22,314 nt of DNA from DRVP01 sp964604045 (GTDB lineage: Archaea > Thermoproteota > Bathyarchaeia > Bathyarchaeales > Bathycorpusculaceae): NCBI GenBank assembly GCA_964604045.1, contig CAZRXM010000011.1, positions 1 through 22,314 of the forward strand, in the 5' to 3' direction. The notes beneath the pieces were generated by a model that was not told the DNA's origin, searched no databases, and saw nothing but the letters and a program-made list of their open reading frames with translations. Positions 1 through 8,129 of the stretch are shown here, piece by piece (positions within the stretch are counted from its first letter, which is position 1; each line of letters begins with the position of its first letter). The position numbers and the translations under genes are program-made.

Positions 1-23
1 TGTGGGCAAAAGAAGATAGCTAA

Positions 24-35
24 CTTAAACTTTTA
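24..35 (+). promoter_or_regulatory. Possible TATA box of korABC
   Basis: An A/T-rich element, CTTAAACTTTTA, lies about 48 bases before the korA ATG. That would place transcription start near 54 and leave a leader of about 22 nt carrying the SD GAGAGGGG at 63-70. The upstream gene is outside the window, so korABC could also be distal in a longer operon. Confidence 0.35.
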
Positions 36-76
36 ATCATTACTCCGCCTAGACTTTGGCTTGAGAGGGGTTTATA

Positions 77-1216
77 ATGGGGACTGTTAAGCCTGGCGTC
101 TATTTCTGGCAGGGGAGTGAAGCGTGTGCTGAGGCTGCTATCCTGGCGGGCTGCCGTTTTTTCGCTGGCTATCCGATCACGCCAGCGTCTGAAATTGCCG
201 AGCACTTGTCAAAGCGTCTTCCGCAAGTCGGCGGCATAGCCATCCAGATGGAGGATGAGATTGCTTCTATTGGGGCCGTCATAGGTGCAAGCTGGGCTGG
301 AGCAAAAGCTATGACGGCAACTTCGGGGCCTGGGTTCAGTTTGATGCAGGAAAGTATCGGCTATGCTTTCATGACTGAGACACCATGTGTCATTGTCGAT
401 GTGCAGCGGGTTGGACCAAGCACGGGACAAGCCACAAAGTGCGCGCAGGGTGACGTTATGCAGTCTCGCTGGGGTACTCACGGCGATTACTCTGCCATTG
501 TTCTTTCGCCGAACTCTGTCCAAGAAATGTTCGAATTAACCATAAGAGCCTTCAACCTAGCCGAGAAATACCGGACACCAGTAATTCTTCTCTCAGACGA
601 AGTGGTCGCCCACATGCGTGAAAAAGTTATCGTTCCACCAGCGGAAAAAGTTGAGATACTAAACAGGCGGAAACCGAAGCTTGGCGAAAGGGCCTTCTTC
701 GGCCTTGACGAGGTTCCGCCCATGCCAAGCGTCGGTGAAGGGTTTAATGTGGCTGTTACGGGTTCAACCCATAACGAGTTCGGCATTAGGTTTACAGCCG
801 ACCCCCTAGTGCATAGGAGGCTTGTGGAAAGGCTTAACGGAAAAATCCAGAACCACGTGAACGAAATTGCAGATGTGGAGGTTCACAATATTGAAAATTG
901 CAGGGTGGGGATAGTGGCGTATGGTTGCACCTCTCGAGCCGTGTATGATGTTGTTGAAGAGGCTGAAGCTAAGGGTGTACCAGTGGGTTATGTGAGACTT
1001 AAAACTTTATGGCCTTTCCCGGAGGAAGCCGTTAAAAAACTCGCTGAAACAGCCAGCAAGATAATTGTTCCAGAAATGAACCTGCGTCAAATCTTCTACG
1101 AAGTCGAAAGAACTGTAGGGGGCAGGGCGAAGGTTGTTCCGGTTAACAAGATAGGTGGAGGGGAACTCATCACTCCCGAAGAGATTCTGGGAGAAATTTT
1201 GGAGGAGGATGAATGA
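77..1216 (+). CDS. korA: 2-oxoacid:ferredoxin oxidoreductase, alpha subunit
   Basis: This is the alpha chain of a multi-subunit 2-oxoacid:ferredoxin oxidoreductase, most like 2-oxoglutarate synthase. The complex oxidatively decarboxylates a 2-oxoacid to an acyl-CoA and reduces ferredoxin in the cytoplasm, and it can run in the reductive direction. The 379-residue protein has the family's Tyr-Pro-Ile-Thr-Pro motif at residues 32-36, the conserved MEDEIAS segment near residue 58, the TSGPGFSLM loop, and a C-terminal transketolase-like domain. The ATG at 77 is preceded by the SD GAGAGGGG with a 6-nt spacer. Its stop overlaps the korB start, so the subunits are translationally coupled. Substrate specificity (2-oxoglutarate or another 2-oxoacid) is inferred from family resemblance; sucCD about 15 kb away fits succinyl-CoA as the product. 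Confidence 0.9.
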   Translation: MGTVKPGVYFWQGSEACAEAAILAGCRFFAGYPITPASEIAEHLSKRLPQVGGIAIQMEDEIASIGAVIGASWAGAKAMTATSGPGFSLMQESIGYAFMTETPCVIVDVQRVGPSTGQATKCAQGDVMQSRWGTHGDYSAIVLSPNSVQEMFELTIRAFNLAEKYRTPVILLSDEVVAHMREKVIVPPAEKVEILNRRKPKLGERAFFGLDEVPPMPSVGEGFNVAVTGSTHNEFGIRFTADPLVHRRLVERLNGKIQNHVNEIADVEVHNIENCRVGIVAYGCTSRAVYDVVEEAEAKGVPVGYVRLKTLWPFPEEAVKKLAETASKIIVPEMNLRQIFYEVERTVGGRAKVVPVNKIGGGELITPEEILGEILEEDE

Positions 1217-2048
1217 AGTGACTGAAGTCTTTTCGGTGAAGATGTACCTCAGAGACTTGAAGCTGCCCTTCTGTCCCGGATGCGGCGCCTATACGGTGAT
1301 GCATGCTTTTTTGAGAGCTGTTTACGAGTTGGGCTATAAGGACCTAAGCGAGTTTGTTTTCTGCAGTGGGATCGGCTGCTCCTCGTGGATTCCTTCACCG
1401 TATTTCATGGCGGATTCCATCCATACCCCTCACGGGAGAAGTATACCGGTAGCAACTGGTGTGAAGCTTATGCGTCCAGATCTCAACGTGGTTGTTTTCG
1501 GCGGAGATGGCGACATAGTTGGCATAGGTTTAAGCCACTTTGTTCATGCAGCCAGACGAAACCTCGACATCCTTGTAGTAATGGTTAACAACATGGTTTA
1601 CGGGATGACTGGCGGACAAGTTGCGCCCACAACACCTTTCAGGTCAAAGACAACCACAACACCTTACGGAAGTTTCGAATATCCTTTAGACGCCGTCAAA
1701 CTGGCTGTTACGGCTGGAGCCAACTATGCAGCTCGCTGGACAACAGCCCACCCAAACGAGCTTAAAGAAGCCATTAAAAAAGCTTTAAAACTTCAAGGCT
1801 TCCGTTACATCGAAGCCGTAAGCCAGTGCCCAACAGCTTTCGGAAGACGTGTGGGCTTTAAAAACGCTGGAGAAATGATTAGGTGGTTCAAAGAGAACTC
1901 CATAACACTGGAGGAAGCCAAAAAACTAGGTGAGGAGGAGTTGGTGACAAAAATTGTTATTGGAGAATTTGTTCAAAGGCATAGACCCACCTTGACGGAG
2001 ACGATTTACGCCGTCGTAAGGGAGGCGCGCAAAAATGCGGAGAACTGA
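1209..2048 (+). CDS. korB: 2-oxoacid:ferredoxin oxidoreductase, beta subunit (TPP-binding)
   Basis: This is the thiamine-pyrophosphate-binding beta chain of the same complex. Visible motifs are CPGCG starting at Cys22, GIGCSS, the TPP/Mg signature Gly-Asp-Gly-Asp at residues 99-102, and the paired Asn127-Asn128 followed by VYGMTGGQ. The Cys-X2-Cys near the N terminus is typical of the beta subunit. The reading frame stays open further upstream, but the ATG at 1209 sits right after GGAGGAGG (1201-1208). A GTG at 1218 would give a better 9-nt SD spacing and is an equally possible start. It overlaps the end of korA by 8 bases and the start of korC by 14. About 279 residues, normal for the family. 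Confidence 0.9.
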   Translation: MNEVTEVFSVKMYLRDLKLPFCPGCGAYTVMHAFLRAVYELGYKDLSEFVFCSGIGCSSWIPSPYFMADSIHTPHGRSIPVATGVKLMRPDLNVVVFGGDGDIVGIGLSHFVHAARRNLDILVVMVNNMVYGMTGGQVAPTTPFRSKTTTTPYGSFEYPLDAVKLAVTAGANYAARWTTAHPNELKEAIKKALKLQGFRYIEAVSQCPTAFGRRVGFKNAGEMIRWFKENSITLEEAKKLGEEELVTKIVIGEFVQRHRPTLTETIYAVVREARKNAEN

Positions 2049-2574
2049 GATAAGAATATGCGGTCTCGGCGGTCAAGGAGTGGTTTTGGCAGGTCAGGTT
2101 CTAGGCAGGGCTGCAGTTTACGACGGCTGGAATGTTGTACAAACCCAGAGTTATGGGGCTGAAGCCAGAGGCACGACTGCTAAAAGTGAAGTAATAATAT
2201 CCGATGGCAGAATAGGTTTTTTGGCTGTTAGGAGGTGCGACATATTGGTGGCTATGATTCAGGAAGCTTTAGACGTGAACATTAAAGATTTAAAGGAGGA
2301 CGGCCTCCTTTTTATCGACAAAGAATTGGTTGTGAGAGTTCCTAAGACCAACTTTAAGGTTTACGCCGTGCCGGCGACGAGGATAGCTGAAGAAAATTTC
2401 AGAGAACGTTTATACGCAAACATGGTGATTCTGGGCTTCTTAAACGCTTTAGCAAGGCTTGTCAGCGATAAATCCATGGAAAAAGCAATAGTTGACTCTG
2501 CTCCGAAAGGCGCAGCCGAAGTAAACTTGCAAGCGTATAGAAGGGGAAGAGAGTTTGCCCTTCACATTTCATGA
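2035..2574 (+). CDS. korC: 2-oxoacid:ferredoxin oxidoreductase, gamma subunit
   Basis: This is the gamma chain (pyruvate/ketoisovalerate oxidoreductase catalytic-domain family) of the Kor complex. It shows the N-terminal glycine-rich GLGGQGVV motif at residues 10-17 and the SYGAEARGTTAKSEV segment near residues 41-55, both hallmarks of KorC/PorC proteins. The 179-residue length is typical. The ATG at 2035 lies inside the end of korB, so translation is coupled. No delta (ferredoxin-like, two 4Fe-4S) subunit is found between korA and korC or just after korC. It could lie upstream of the window, or the enzyme may use a separate ferredoxin. Confidence 0.9.
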   Translation: MRRTEIRICGLGGQGVVLAGQVLGRAAVYDGWNVVQTQSYGAEARGTTAKSEVIISDGRIGFLAVRRCDILVAMIQEALDVNIKDLKEDGLLFIDKELVVRVPKTNFKVYAVPATRIAEENFRERLYANMVILGFLNALARLVSDKSMEKAIVDSAPKGAAEVNLQAYRRGREFALHIS

Positions 2575-2628
2575 ACTGGCAAAATTGTTATTTCCTTGGA
2601 AACGTTATGTTTTGCAGAGGCATTCTAG

Positions 2629-3714
2629 TTGAACGGGAAGTCGAAAATAACGTATGCCGCCGTTGGCGTCGACAGAGAGTTAAGGGCTGAAGCAAAGAGG
2701 GCTCTACGTGTTTTACACAGCACTTATAGGTTCAGCCGTTACGGAGGCGTTGTTCAACTTCCCTTTGGAAACGTTTTCCCCTTTCGAGACAACTGCTACT
2801 TGGACCTTGTTATCGAAGGCGTTGGGACGAAGGTTCTAGTAGCCCAGCTGGTTGACAAATATGACACGATAGGCATTGATGGAGTGGCTATGGCTGTGAA
2901 TGACGTTATCCGTTCAGGTGCCAGACCTTTGGCAATCGCGGACAACATTCACACCCAAGTTTCAAACCCGACCCTTGTTAGGGAATGGATGAAGGGAATT
3001 GCCAAAGGGGCTGCTGAAGCCGAATGTGTTGTGTCAGGCGGGGAGATAGGCGACGTAGCAGAGCTAATTAGAGGGTTAGCTGAAGGAAAGGGCTTTGACA
3101 TGGTTTTCGCTGCAATAGGTGAAGTTTCAAAGGAAAAGATGATAACTGGTAGAGATCTTAAACCCGGCGATGTAATCATAGGATTGCGGAGTTCCGGCTT
3201 GCATAGTAACGGCATAACTTTGGCTAGAAAAATCTTGTTCAAAGAGTGGGGCGGCAAATACGAACCCTTCGACATTCCTGAACCGCTGGAGCGGGAGCTC
3301 GTCTATGAAGTTTTGGAACCAACTAGAATATACGTTAAGCCTTTCCTAAAGGTTGCTGAGGAAGTTAGGGTTAAGGCGGCGGTTCATATAACAGGTGACG
3401 CTTACTTAAAGTTTAACCGCTTAACGCTTTTCTCAAAAGGTGTAGGCTTCGAGTTCAACAATTTTAAGCCTCAACCAATCTTCATGCTGGTCCAGAAAAC
3501 AGCCGAAGAACTTGGAGGCGAAATCTCAGACGACGAAATGTTCAAAACATTTAATATGGGATGGGGGTTTGCAATAATAGTTGATAAAGCAGAAGCAGAC
3601 AAAACCCTGGACGTTTTAGAGAGGGCGAAGGTGCACGCGGAAAGAATAGGGCATGTAACCAAAACAAGGGGTATTCGAATACTCTATAGAAACAAGCAGA
3701 TTCTATTAAAGTAA
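2629..3714 (+). CDS. purM: Phosphoribosylformylglycinamidine cyclo-ligase (AIR synthetase)
   Basis: PurM converts formylglycinamidine ribonucleotide to aminoimidazole ribonucleotide with ATP, the fifth step of purine synthesis. The 361-residue protein has the AIR-synthase fold signatures: the N-terminal VGVD, the glycine motif GVGTK at residues 64-68, DTIGIDGVAMAVNDVIRSGA, a central GGE segment, GLHSNG, and HITGD in the C-terminal domain. The residue before GVGTK is Glu63 where bacterial PurM has Asp. The start is TTG at 2629, chosen because AGAGG (2616-2620) lies 8 bases upstream. It is 54 bases after korC and 61 bases before purS, whose product helps make the PurM substrate. A related kinase such as ThiL is less likely given the neighbours. 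Confidence 0.87.
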   Translation: MNGKSKITYAAVGVDRELRAEAKRALRVLHSTYRFSRYGGVVQLPFGNVFPFRDNCYLDLVIEGVGTKVLVAQLVDKYDTIGIDGVAMAVNDVIRSGARPLAIADNIHTQVSNPTLVREWMKGIAKGAAEAECVVSGGEIGDVAELIRGLAEGKGFDMVFAAIGEVSKEKMITGRDLKPGDVIIGLRSSGLHSNGITLARKILFKEWGGKYEPFDIPEPLERELVYEVLEPTRIYVKPFLKVAEEVRVKAAVHITGDAYLKFNRLTLFSKGVGFEFNNFKPQPIFMLVQKTAEELGGEISDDEMFKTFNMGWGFAIIVDKAEADKTLDVLERAKVHAERIGHVTKTRGIRILYRNKQILLK

Positions 3715-3745
3715 AGGAACCTTTTCCATAAAGTTTGTGAAAGTG

Positions 3746-3754
3746 TTTAAATTT
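3746..3754 (+). promoter_or_regulatory. TATA box of purSLQ (leaderless transcript)
   Basis: TTTAAATTT is centred about 26 bases before the purS ATG at 3776, with a purine-rich GAAAG stretch just upstream as a BRE. The spacing predicts transcription start at or near the ATG itself. No SD precedes the ATG, which agrees with a leaderless mRNA. Confidence 0.65.
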
Positions 3755-3775
3755 TCTTGCGCCAGAAATTAGCCT

Positions 3776-4024
3776 ATGAAGTTTCGGTTAAAGGTTGAAG
3801 TTGGCTTAAAACCCGGGCACAGCGACCCGGAAGGCGAAACTACTGCCAAGTTATTGAGGGAGCTTGGGTTTAAGGTTGAAAGGGTGAACGTTAGCAAAGT
3901 TTACACGATTTTTCTTGAGGCTAGTTCAAGGGACGAAGCCTCAGCAAAGGCTGAGGAAATGTGTAGGCGGCTTCTAGCTAACCCTACAAAGGACGATTAC
4001 ACAATTATTGTTGAGGAGGAATGA
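3776..4024 (+). CDS. purS: FGAM synthase, PurS subunit
   Basis: PurS is the small structural subunit that links PurL and PurQ in the three-part phosphoribosylformylglycinamidine synthase of archaea and Gram-positive bacteria. The 82-residue protein begins MKFRLKVEVGLKPGHSDPEG, matching the PurS N terminus (beta strand, then the conserved DPEG turn), and continues with LLRELGF and VSKVYTIFLE. The start lacks an SD but is placed for a leaderless transcript. The last codons contain the SD for purL, and its stop overlaps the purL ATG as ATGA, so the subunits are likely made in a fixed ratio. Confidence 0.93.
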   Translation: MKFRLKVEVGLKPGHSDPEGETTAKLLRELGFKVERVNVSKVYTIFLEASSRDEASAKAEEMCRRLLANPTKDDYTIIVEEE

Positions 4025-6399
4025 TGGCAGAAAACCTTTATATTCGCCGAAACACCCCTTTCCCGCTATACGAAATAAACCTTCTAGAGGCTTCGGACGA
4101 GCAACTTCTAAGTGTAAGCCGAGAGCTTGGGCTTGGCTTAAACCTCCAGGAGATGAAAGCCTTACAGCAGTATTTCAAGCGTAAAGGAAGAAACCCGACA
4201 GATGTGGAGCTTCAAACCTTTGGACAGACGTGGTCTGAACATTGTTTCCATAAAACGTTCAAGGGAGTAGTGAAGTTTAATGGAAGGGAAATAGACAGCA
4301 TTTTTAAAACGTACATAATGAGGGCTACTGAGGAAATCAATGCGAAGTGGTGTTTTTCCGTTTTTGAGGACAACGCTGGCATAGTGCGCTTTGACGGGGA
4401 GTATGGGATCGCTGTTAAGGTTGAAACCCATAACCACCCATCTGCCATTGAACCTTTCGGCGGTGCAGCCACAGGAGTGGGCGGTGTGATCCGTGACATT
4501 TTAGGCGTTTGGGCAGACCCCATAGCATGCACAGATGTTTTGGGTTTTGGTCCTTTAGATTATCCTTACGAAAAGCTTCCACCGGGCGTGAAACACCCAA
4601 AATACATTTTCATGGGGGTTGTGGCTGGCATAGGGCATTACGGCAACAACATGGGCATTCCAACAGTGAACGGCGCCATATACTTCGACGAAAGCTATGT
4701 TGGCAACGTGGTCGTGTACTGCGGCTGCGTCGGGCTATTGCCGCTAAAAAAGTTTAAGCGAAACGCCAAACCGGGCGACATAATAGTTTTGGCTGGAGGT
4801 AGAACTGGACGGGATGGGATTCACGGCGTGACTTTCGCTTCTGCCGAGCTTACTGAGAGGTCGGAAGAGGTTTCAAGGCCTGCTGTGCAGATTGCGAACC
4901 CAATTGAGGAGGAGAAGCTGAAGAGGGCTATAATTGCTATTCGCGATTTGGAGCTTGCCTCAGCCATAACCGACCTAGGTGGAGGAGGTCTCTCTTCGGC
5001 CGTTGGGGAAACAGCCAAAAGGTTCAACTGTGGCGCCATTGTCCACCTTGAAAGGGTTCCGCTTAAGTATCCAGGGCTTGCCCCTTGGGAAATCTACATT
5101 TCCGAGTCTCAAGAGAGAATGCTTTTGGCTGTCCCGCGGGAAAACCTCAGTCGGGTTTTGGAGATCTTTCAAAGCGAGGATGTTGAAGCCACAGCCATAG
5201 GCGAATACACAGATGATGGTGTTCTTCGCATTTTTTATATGGGCGAAAAAGTTGCAGAAATAGAGATCCCCTTCCTTTTCGAGCCGCCTCGAGCCGTGCG
5301 AACAGCCCTTTATGTTCGGCCAAGGCTGGAAGAGCCCAGTTTTCCAGAGCCGAAAAACCTTACAGACATATTGATGCGGCTTTTAGCTTCGCCGAACATT
5401 GCCAGCCGAGAAAGCGTTGTTAGAACTTATGATCATGAAGTTAAGGGCAACACTGTTCTCAAGCCACTGCACGGCGAACACGGTGGACCGAACGACGCCG
5501 CCGTCCTCAAACCTTTGAAGAACTCTTGGCGCGGTTTAGCCATTTCATGCGGCATGAACCCGAATTATGGGAAGATAGACCCTTACTGGATGGCGGCTTC
5601 AGCCATAGACGAAGCCATAAGAAACAACGTCGCCGTGGGCGGCAGAAGAATAGCGTTACTTGATAATTTCACATGGGGCAACCCCGAAAAACCGGACAGG
5701 CTCGGCAGCCTTGTGAGGGCTTGCGAAGCATGCTACCGATTTGCTAAAGCTTTCAAAACGCCCTTCATATCCGGAAAGGACAGCCTATACAATGAGTCTC
5801 CAGCGGGACCTGTTACACCCACATTGTTAATAACTGCCATCGGAGTTGTTCCAGACATTCGCATAACAGTCTCGCTGGATGTGAAGGCGCCTGGCAACAG
5901 CATATACCTTGTGGGAAAAACCTACCGCGAGCTTGGCGGCTCCGAGTATTATAGGCTTATGGGTTTTCTTGGAAAAACCGTGCCAAAAGTCCGCCCAGCC
6001 AAGGCTAGAAAGGTCTTTCAGGTCGTGACGAAGGCCATTGACTTGGGGCTTGTAAGCGCCTGCCACGACTTGTCTGAGGGCGGTTTGGCTGTGGCGGCGG
6101 CGGAAATGGCCTTTTCGGGCGGTTACGGCTTAGAGCTTGATCTGCGACTTGTTCCGGCTGAAGGGGTTGCCAGAAACGACTTTCTCTTGTTTTCGGAGTC
6201 TAACAGCCGTTTTCTTGTTGAGGTTCCAAGCGGGTGCGAAAAGAGCTTTGAGGAAGTAATGGGCAGTGTTACCCACGCGAGGATAGGCAAGGTCACTAAA
6301 GGCTCAAGACTTCGTGTTTATGGATTGGATGGAAGTGTTGTTGTGGATGCTGCCATTAACGATTTGCTGAAAAATTGGAAGAGTTTTCTTGGGGCGTGA
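4021..6399 (+). CDS. purL: FGAM synthase, PurL (large ATP-binding) subunit
   Basis: PurL is the synthetase subunit of FGAM synthase: it uses ATP and ammonia delivered by PurQ to convert FGAR to FGAM (step 4 of IMP synthesis). The 792-residue protein contains WSEHCFHKTFK at residues 71-81 with the family's active-site His74, the ATP-binding stretch ETHNHPSAIEPFGGAATG from residue 135, TDLGGGGLSSA, and in the second half CHDLSEGGL. It is a little longer than typical small-type PurL of about 740 residues. Start choice: ATG 4021 is one base from GAGGAGG, while the next codon, ATG 4024, has a 4-base spacer, so translation may begin at either. It ends 11 bases before the purQ ATG. Confidence 0.95.
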   Translation: MMAENLYIRRNTPFPLYEINLLEASDEQLLSVSRELGLGLNLQEMKALQQYFKRKGRNPTDVELQTFGQTWSEHCFHKTFKGVVKFNGREIDSIFKTYIMRATEEINAKWCFSVFEDNAGIVRFDGEYGIAVKVETHNHPSAIEPFGGAATGVGGVIRDILGVWADPIACTDVLGFGPLDYPYEKLPPGVKHPKYIFMGVVAGIGHYGNNMGIPTVNGAIYFDESYVGNVVVYCGCVGLLPLKKFKRNAKPGDIIVLAGGRTGRDGIHGVTFASAELTERSEEVSRPAVQIANPIEEEKLKRAIIAIRDLELASAITDLGGGGLSSAVGETAKRFNCGAIVHLERVPLKYPGLAPWEIYISESQERMLLAVPRENLSRVLEIFQSEDVEATAIGEYTDDGVLRIFYMGEKVAEIEIPFLFEPPRAVRTALYVRPRLEEPSFPEPKNLTDILMRLLASPNIASRESVVRTYDHEVKGNTVLKPLHGEHGGPNDAAVLKPLKNSWRGLAISCGMNPNYGKIDPYWMAASAIDEAIRNNVAVGGRRIALLDNFTWGNPEKPDRLGSLVRACEACYRFAKAFKTPFISGKDSLYNESPAGPVTPTLLITAIGVVPDIRITVSLDVKAPGNSIYLVGKTYRELGGSEYYRLMGFLGKTVPKVRPAKARKVFQVVTKAIDLGLVSACHDLSEGGLAVAAAEMAFSGGYGLELDLRLVPAEGVARNDFLLFSESNSRFLVEVPSGCEKSFEEVMGSVTHARIGKVTKGSRLRVYGLDGSVVVDAAINDLLKNWKSFLGA

Positions 6400-6410
6400 G
6401 CGTTAAACCC

Positions 6411-7229
6411 ATGAAGCGTGAGGATGTGCGGGTCTGCATTTTGCGGGTGGGTGGAACCAACTGTGATGCTGAAACTCAAACGGCTTTTGAAGCCTTAGGC
6501 GTTCAAGCTGAAATACTGCACGCCAAAGAAGTGGTTAAACGGAAAAACCTCATAGAATTTGACGCCCTAGTCTTCCCCGGAGGCTTTTCTTTCGGCGACT
6601 ATGTTAGGGCTGGCGCTATCTGGGCCAAGTGGCTTGTCGCCAAACTCGACAAAGAGCTTAAGGCCTTTGTTGACGAGGGCCGCCCTATCCTCGGCATCTG
6701 CAATGGCTTCCAAGTGCTTGTTGAAGCTGGCTTTCTTCCCGCTTTTGCCGGAATAACTCAATATCCCGAGGCTGCGCTGGCCACGAATCAGCCGCCCGGA
6801 TACCGTTGCCTGTGGATTTACGTGAAAAACGAAAACCGTGGAAAATGCGTGTTCACCAGCAGCATCCCAAAAGGGAAGGTTTTACGCATGCCTGTTGCCC
6901 ACGCCGAGGGACGCTTCCTATTCCCTAAAGATAAAGAGAGGCAATATTTAGAGAAGCTCTATGAAAATGACCAGCTTGTCCTCAGATACTGCGATAAAAA
7001 CGGAAGATGTGCGGAGGGCGTCTACCCAGCGAATCCAAACGGCTCCCTCCACGACATAGCTGGAATCTGCAATCCTGAAGGTACCGTTTTCGGCTTAATG
7101 CCTCACCCTGAAAGAGCCTTCTTCTGGTGGCAGCAACCTGACTGGACTAGGCAGACGCTTATGACCTTTTACGGAGATGGAAAACTAATCTTCGAAAGCA
7201 TGATTAGATACTTAGAGAAGAGGTTTTAG
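6411..7229 (+). CDS. purQ: FGAM synthase, PurQ (glutaminase) subunit
   Basis: PurQ is the class I glutamine amidotransferase that hydrolyses glutamine and passes ammonia to PurL. From the ATG at 6411 the protein has 272 residues, with the triad visible: Cys97 in GICNGFQ, and His232 and Glu234 in LMPHPER. Also present are VLRVGGTNCD-like N-terminal residues, FPGGFSFGDYVRAGAIWA, and MPVAHAEGRF, all PurQ hallmarks. It is longer than the 220-230 residues of bacterial PurQ. The frame extends upstream into purL; GTG 6396 and TTG 6377-region starts are possible but would add residues not seen in the family. The last 18 bases overlap the 3' end of the opposing PfkB gene. Confidence 0.93.
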   Translation: MKREDVRVCILRVGGTNCDAETQTAFEALGVQAEILHAKEVVKRKNLIEFDALVFPGGFSFGDYVRAGAIWAKWLVAKLDKELKAFVDEGRPILGICNGFQVLVEAGFLPAFAGITQYPEAALATNQPPGYRCLWIYVKNENRGKCVFTSSIPKGKVLRMPVAHAEGRFLFPKDKERQYLEKLYENDQLVLRYCDKNGRCAEGVYPANPNGSLHDIAGICNPEGTVFGLMPHPERAFFWWQQPDWTRQTLMTFYGDGKLIFESMIRYLEKRF

Positions 7230-8129
7230 CTCTTCAAGTCGTGGCAGCCCCGTCCTAGCTCCCATTTTCATTATGCACCTCGAAGCTACAAAGTTGCCAA
7301 GTCTCCCGCACTCTTTTAGGCTTTTATTTTTCAGCAAGCCGTAAAGGAAGCCCGCGCAGAAAGCGTCACCCGCACCCGTGCTATCAACGACGTTCACTTT
7401 GAAAGCCTCAATGTGGTGGCTTTCCTCGCCGTTTGTGACGTAACATCCACGGCTGCCAAGCTTTACGGCAACTATTTTCACCCCCATTTCAAGCAACCTT
7501 TCAGCCCCAGCCACATAGTCTTCTTCTCCAGTCAACAACGTGATTTCTTTAGCATTTGGCATTAAAACAAAACACCTGCGAATCATAGTCATAAGTTTTT
7601 CAATACCTTTCCTAGCATAAAGCTCGCCGGGGTCTAAGCTAACTTTCACGTTTTCAGGGAGGTTCTCCACAAGTTTTTTCTGAGCTTCGAAGGATTTTTC
7701 TCCAACAAAGGACGTTAAATGGAGAAAATTTGTTTTGACGGCGTAATCCAAATTAATTTCCTCAAAGTCTATAATGTCGTTTACGCCTGGATCCACATAA
7801 AGGGCGCGCTCCCCCTTTTGGTCCACAAAGCCCATGACGACACCGCTTCGTCCCCTCTTGGACCTTACGACACCTTCTGTGTCAACACCCTCCCTGAGGA
7901 AGTCTTCAAGGAGCATCCTGCCCTCCCGGTCGTTGGCAATCTTCCCGATAAAGCCGACCTTGCAGCCGAGCCTGGCCAGGCCTACAATGGTGTTTGCCGC
8001 AGAACCGCCGCATGATTCTTCGCAGCTTATTATGAAGCCTTCCTCGTCGGGACCTGCTATCTTGTTCACTTTGTAAAGTTTATCTACATTTAGGGCTCCA
8101 AAACCAACCACGTCAAAATGGCGTTTCAT
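7212..8129 (-). CDS. PfkB-family carbohydrate/nucleoside kinase
   Basis: This is a ribokinase-like (PfkB family) ATP-dependent kinase of 305 residues. The N-terminal signature is present (GALNVD, then CGGSAANTIVGLARLG). The C-terminal signature DSTGAGDAFCAGFLYGL carries the catalytic base Asp255 and the anion hole. The substrate cannot be read from the sequence; ribose, nucleosides and sugar phosphates are all possible. Its ATG overlaps the ftr stop as ATGA, so it is made together with Ftr, which suggests a shared pathway or simple co-regulation. Its 3' end overlaps purQ by 18 bases in convergent orientation. Confidence 0.88.
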   Translation of the reverse strand: MKRHFDVVGFGALNVDKLYKVNKIAGPDEEGFIISCEESCGGSAANTIVGLARLGCKVGFIGKIANDREGRMLLEDFLREGVDTEGVVRSKRGRSGVVMGFVDQKGERALYVDPGVNDIIDFEEINLDYAVKTNFLHLTSFVGEKSFEAQKKLVENLPENVKVSLDPGELYARKGIEKLMTMIRRCFVLMPNAKEITLLTGEEDYVAGAERLLEMGVKIVAVKLGSRGCYVTNGEESHHIEAFKVNVVDSTGAGDAFCAGFLYGLLKNKSLKECGRLGNFVASRCIMKMGARTGLPRLEELKPLL

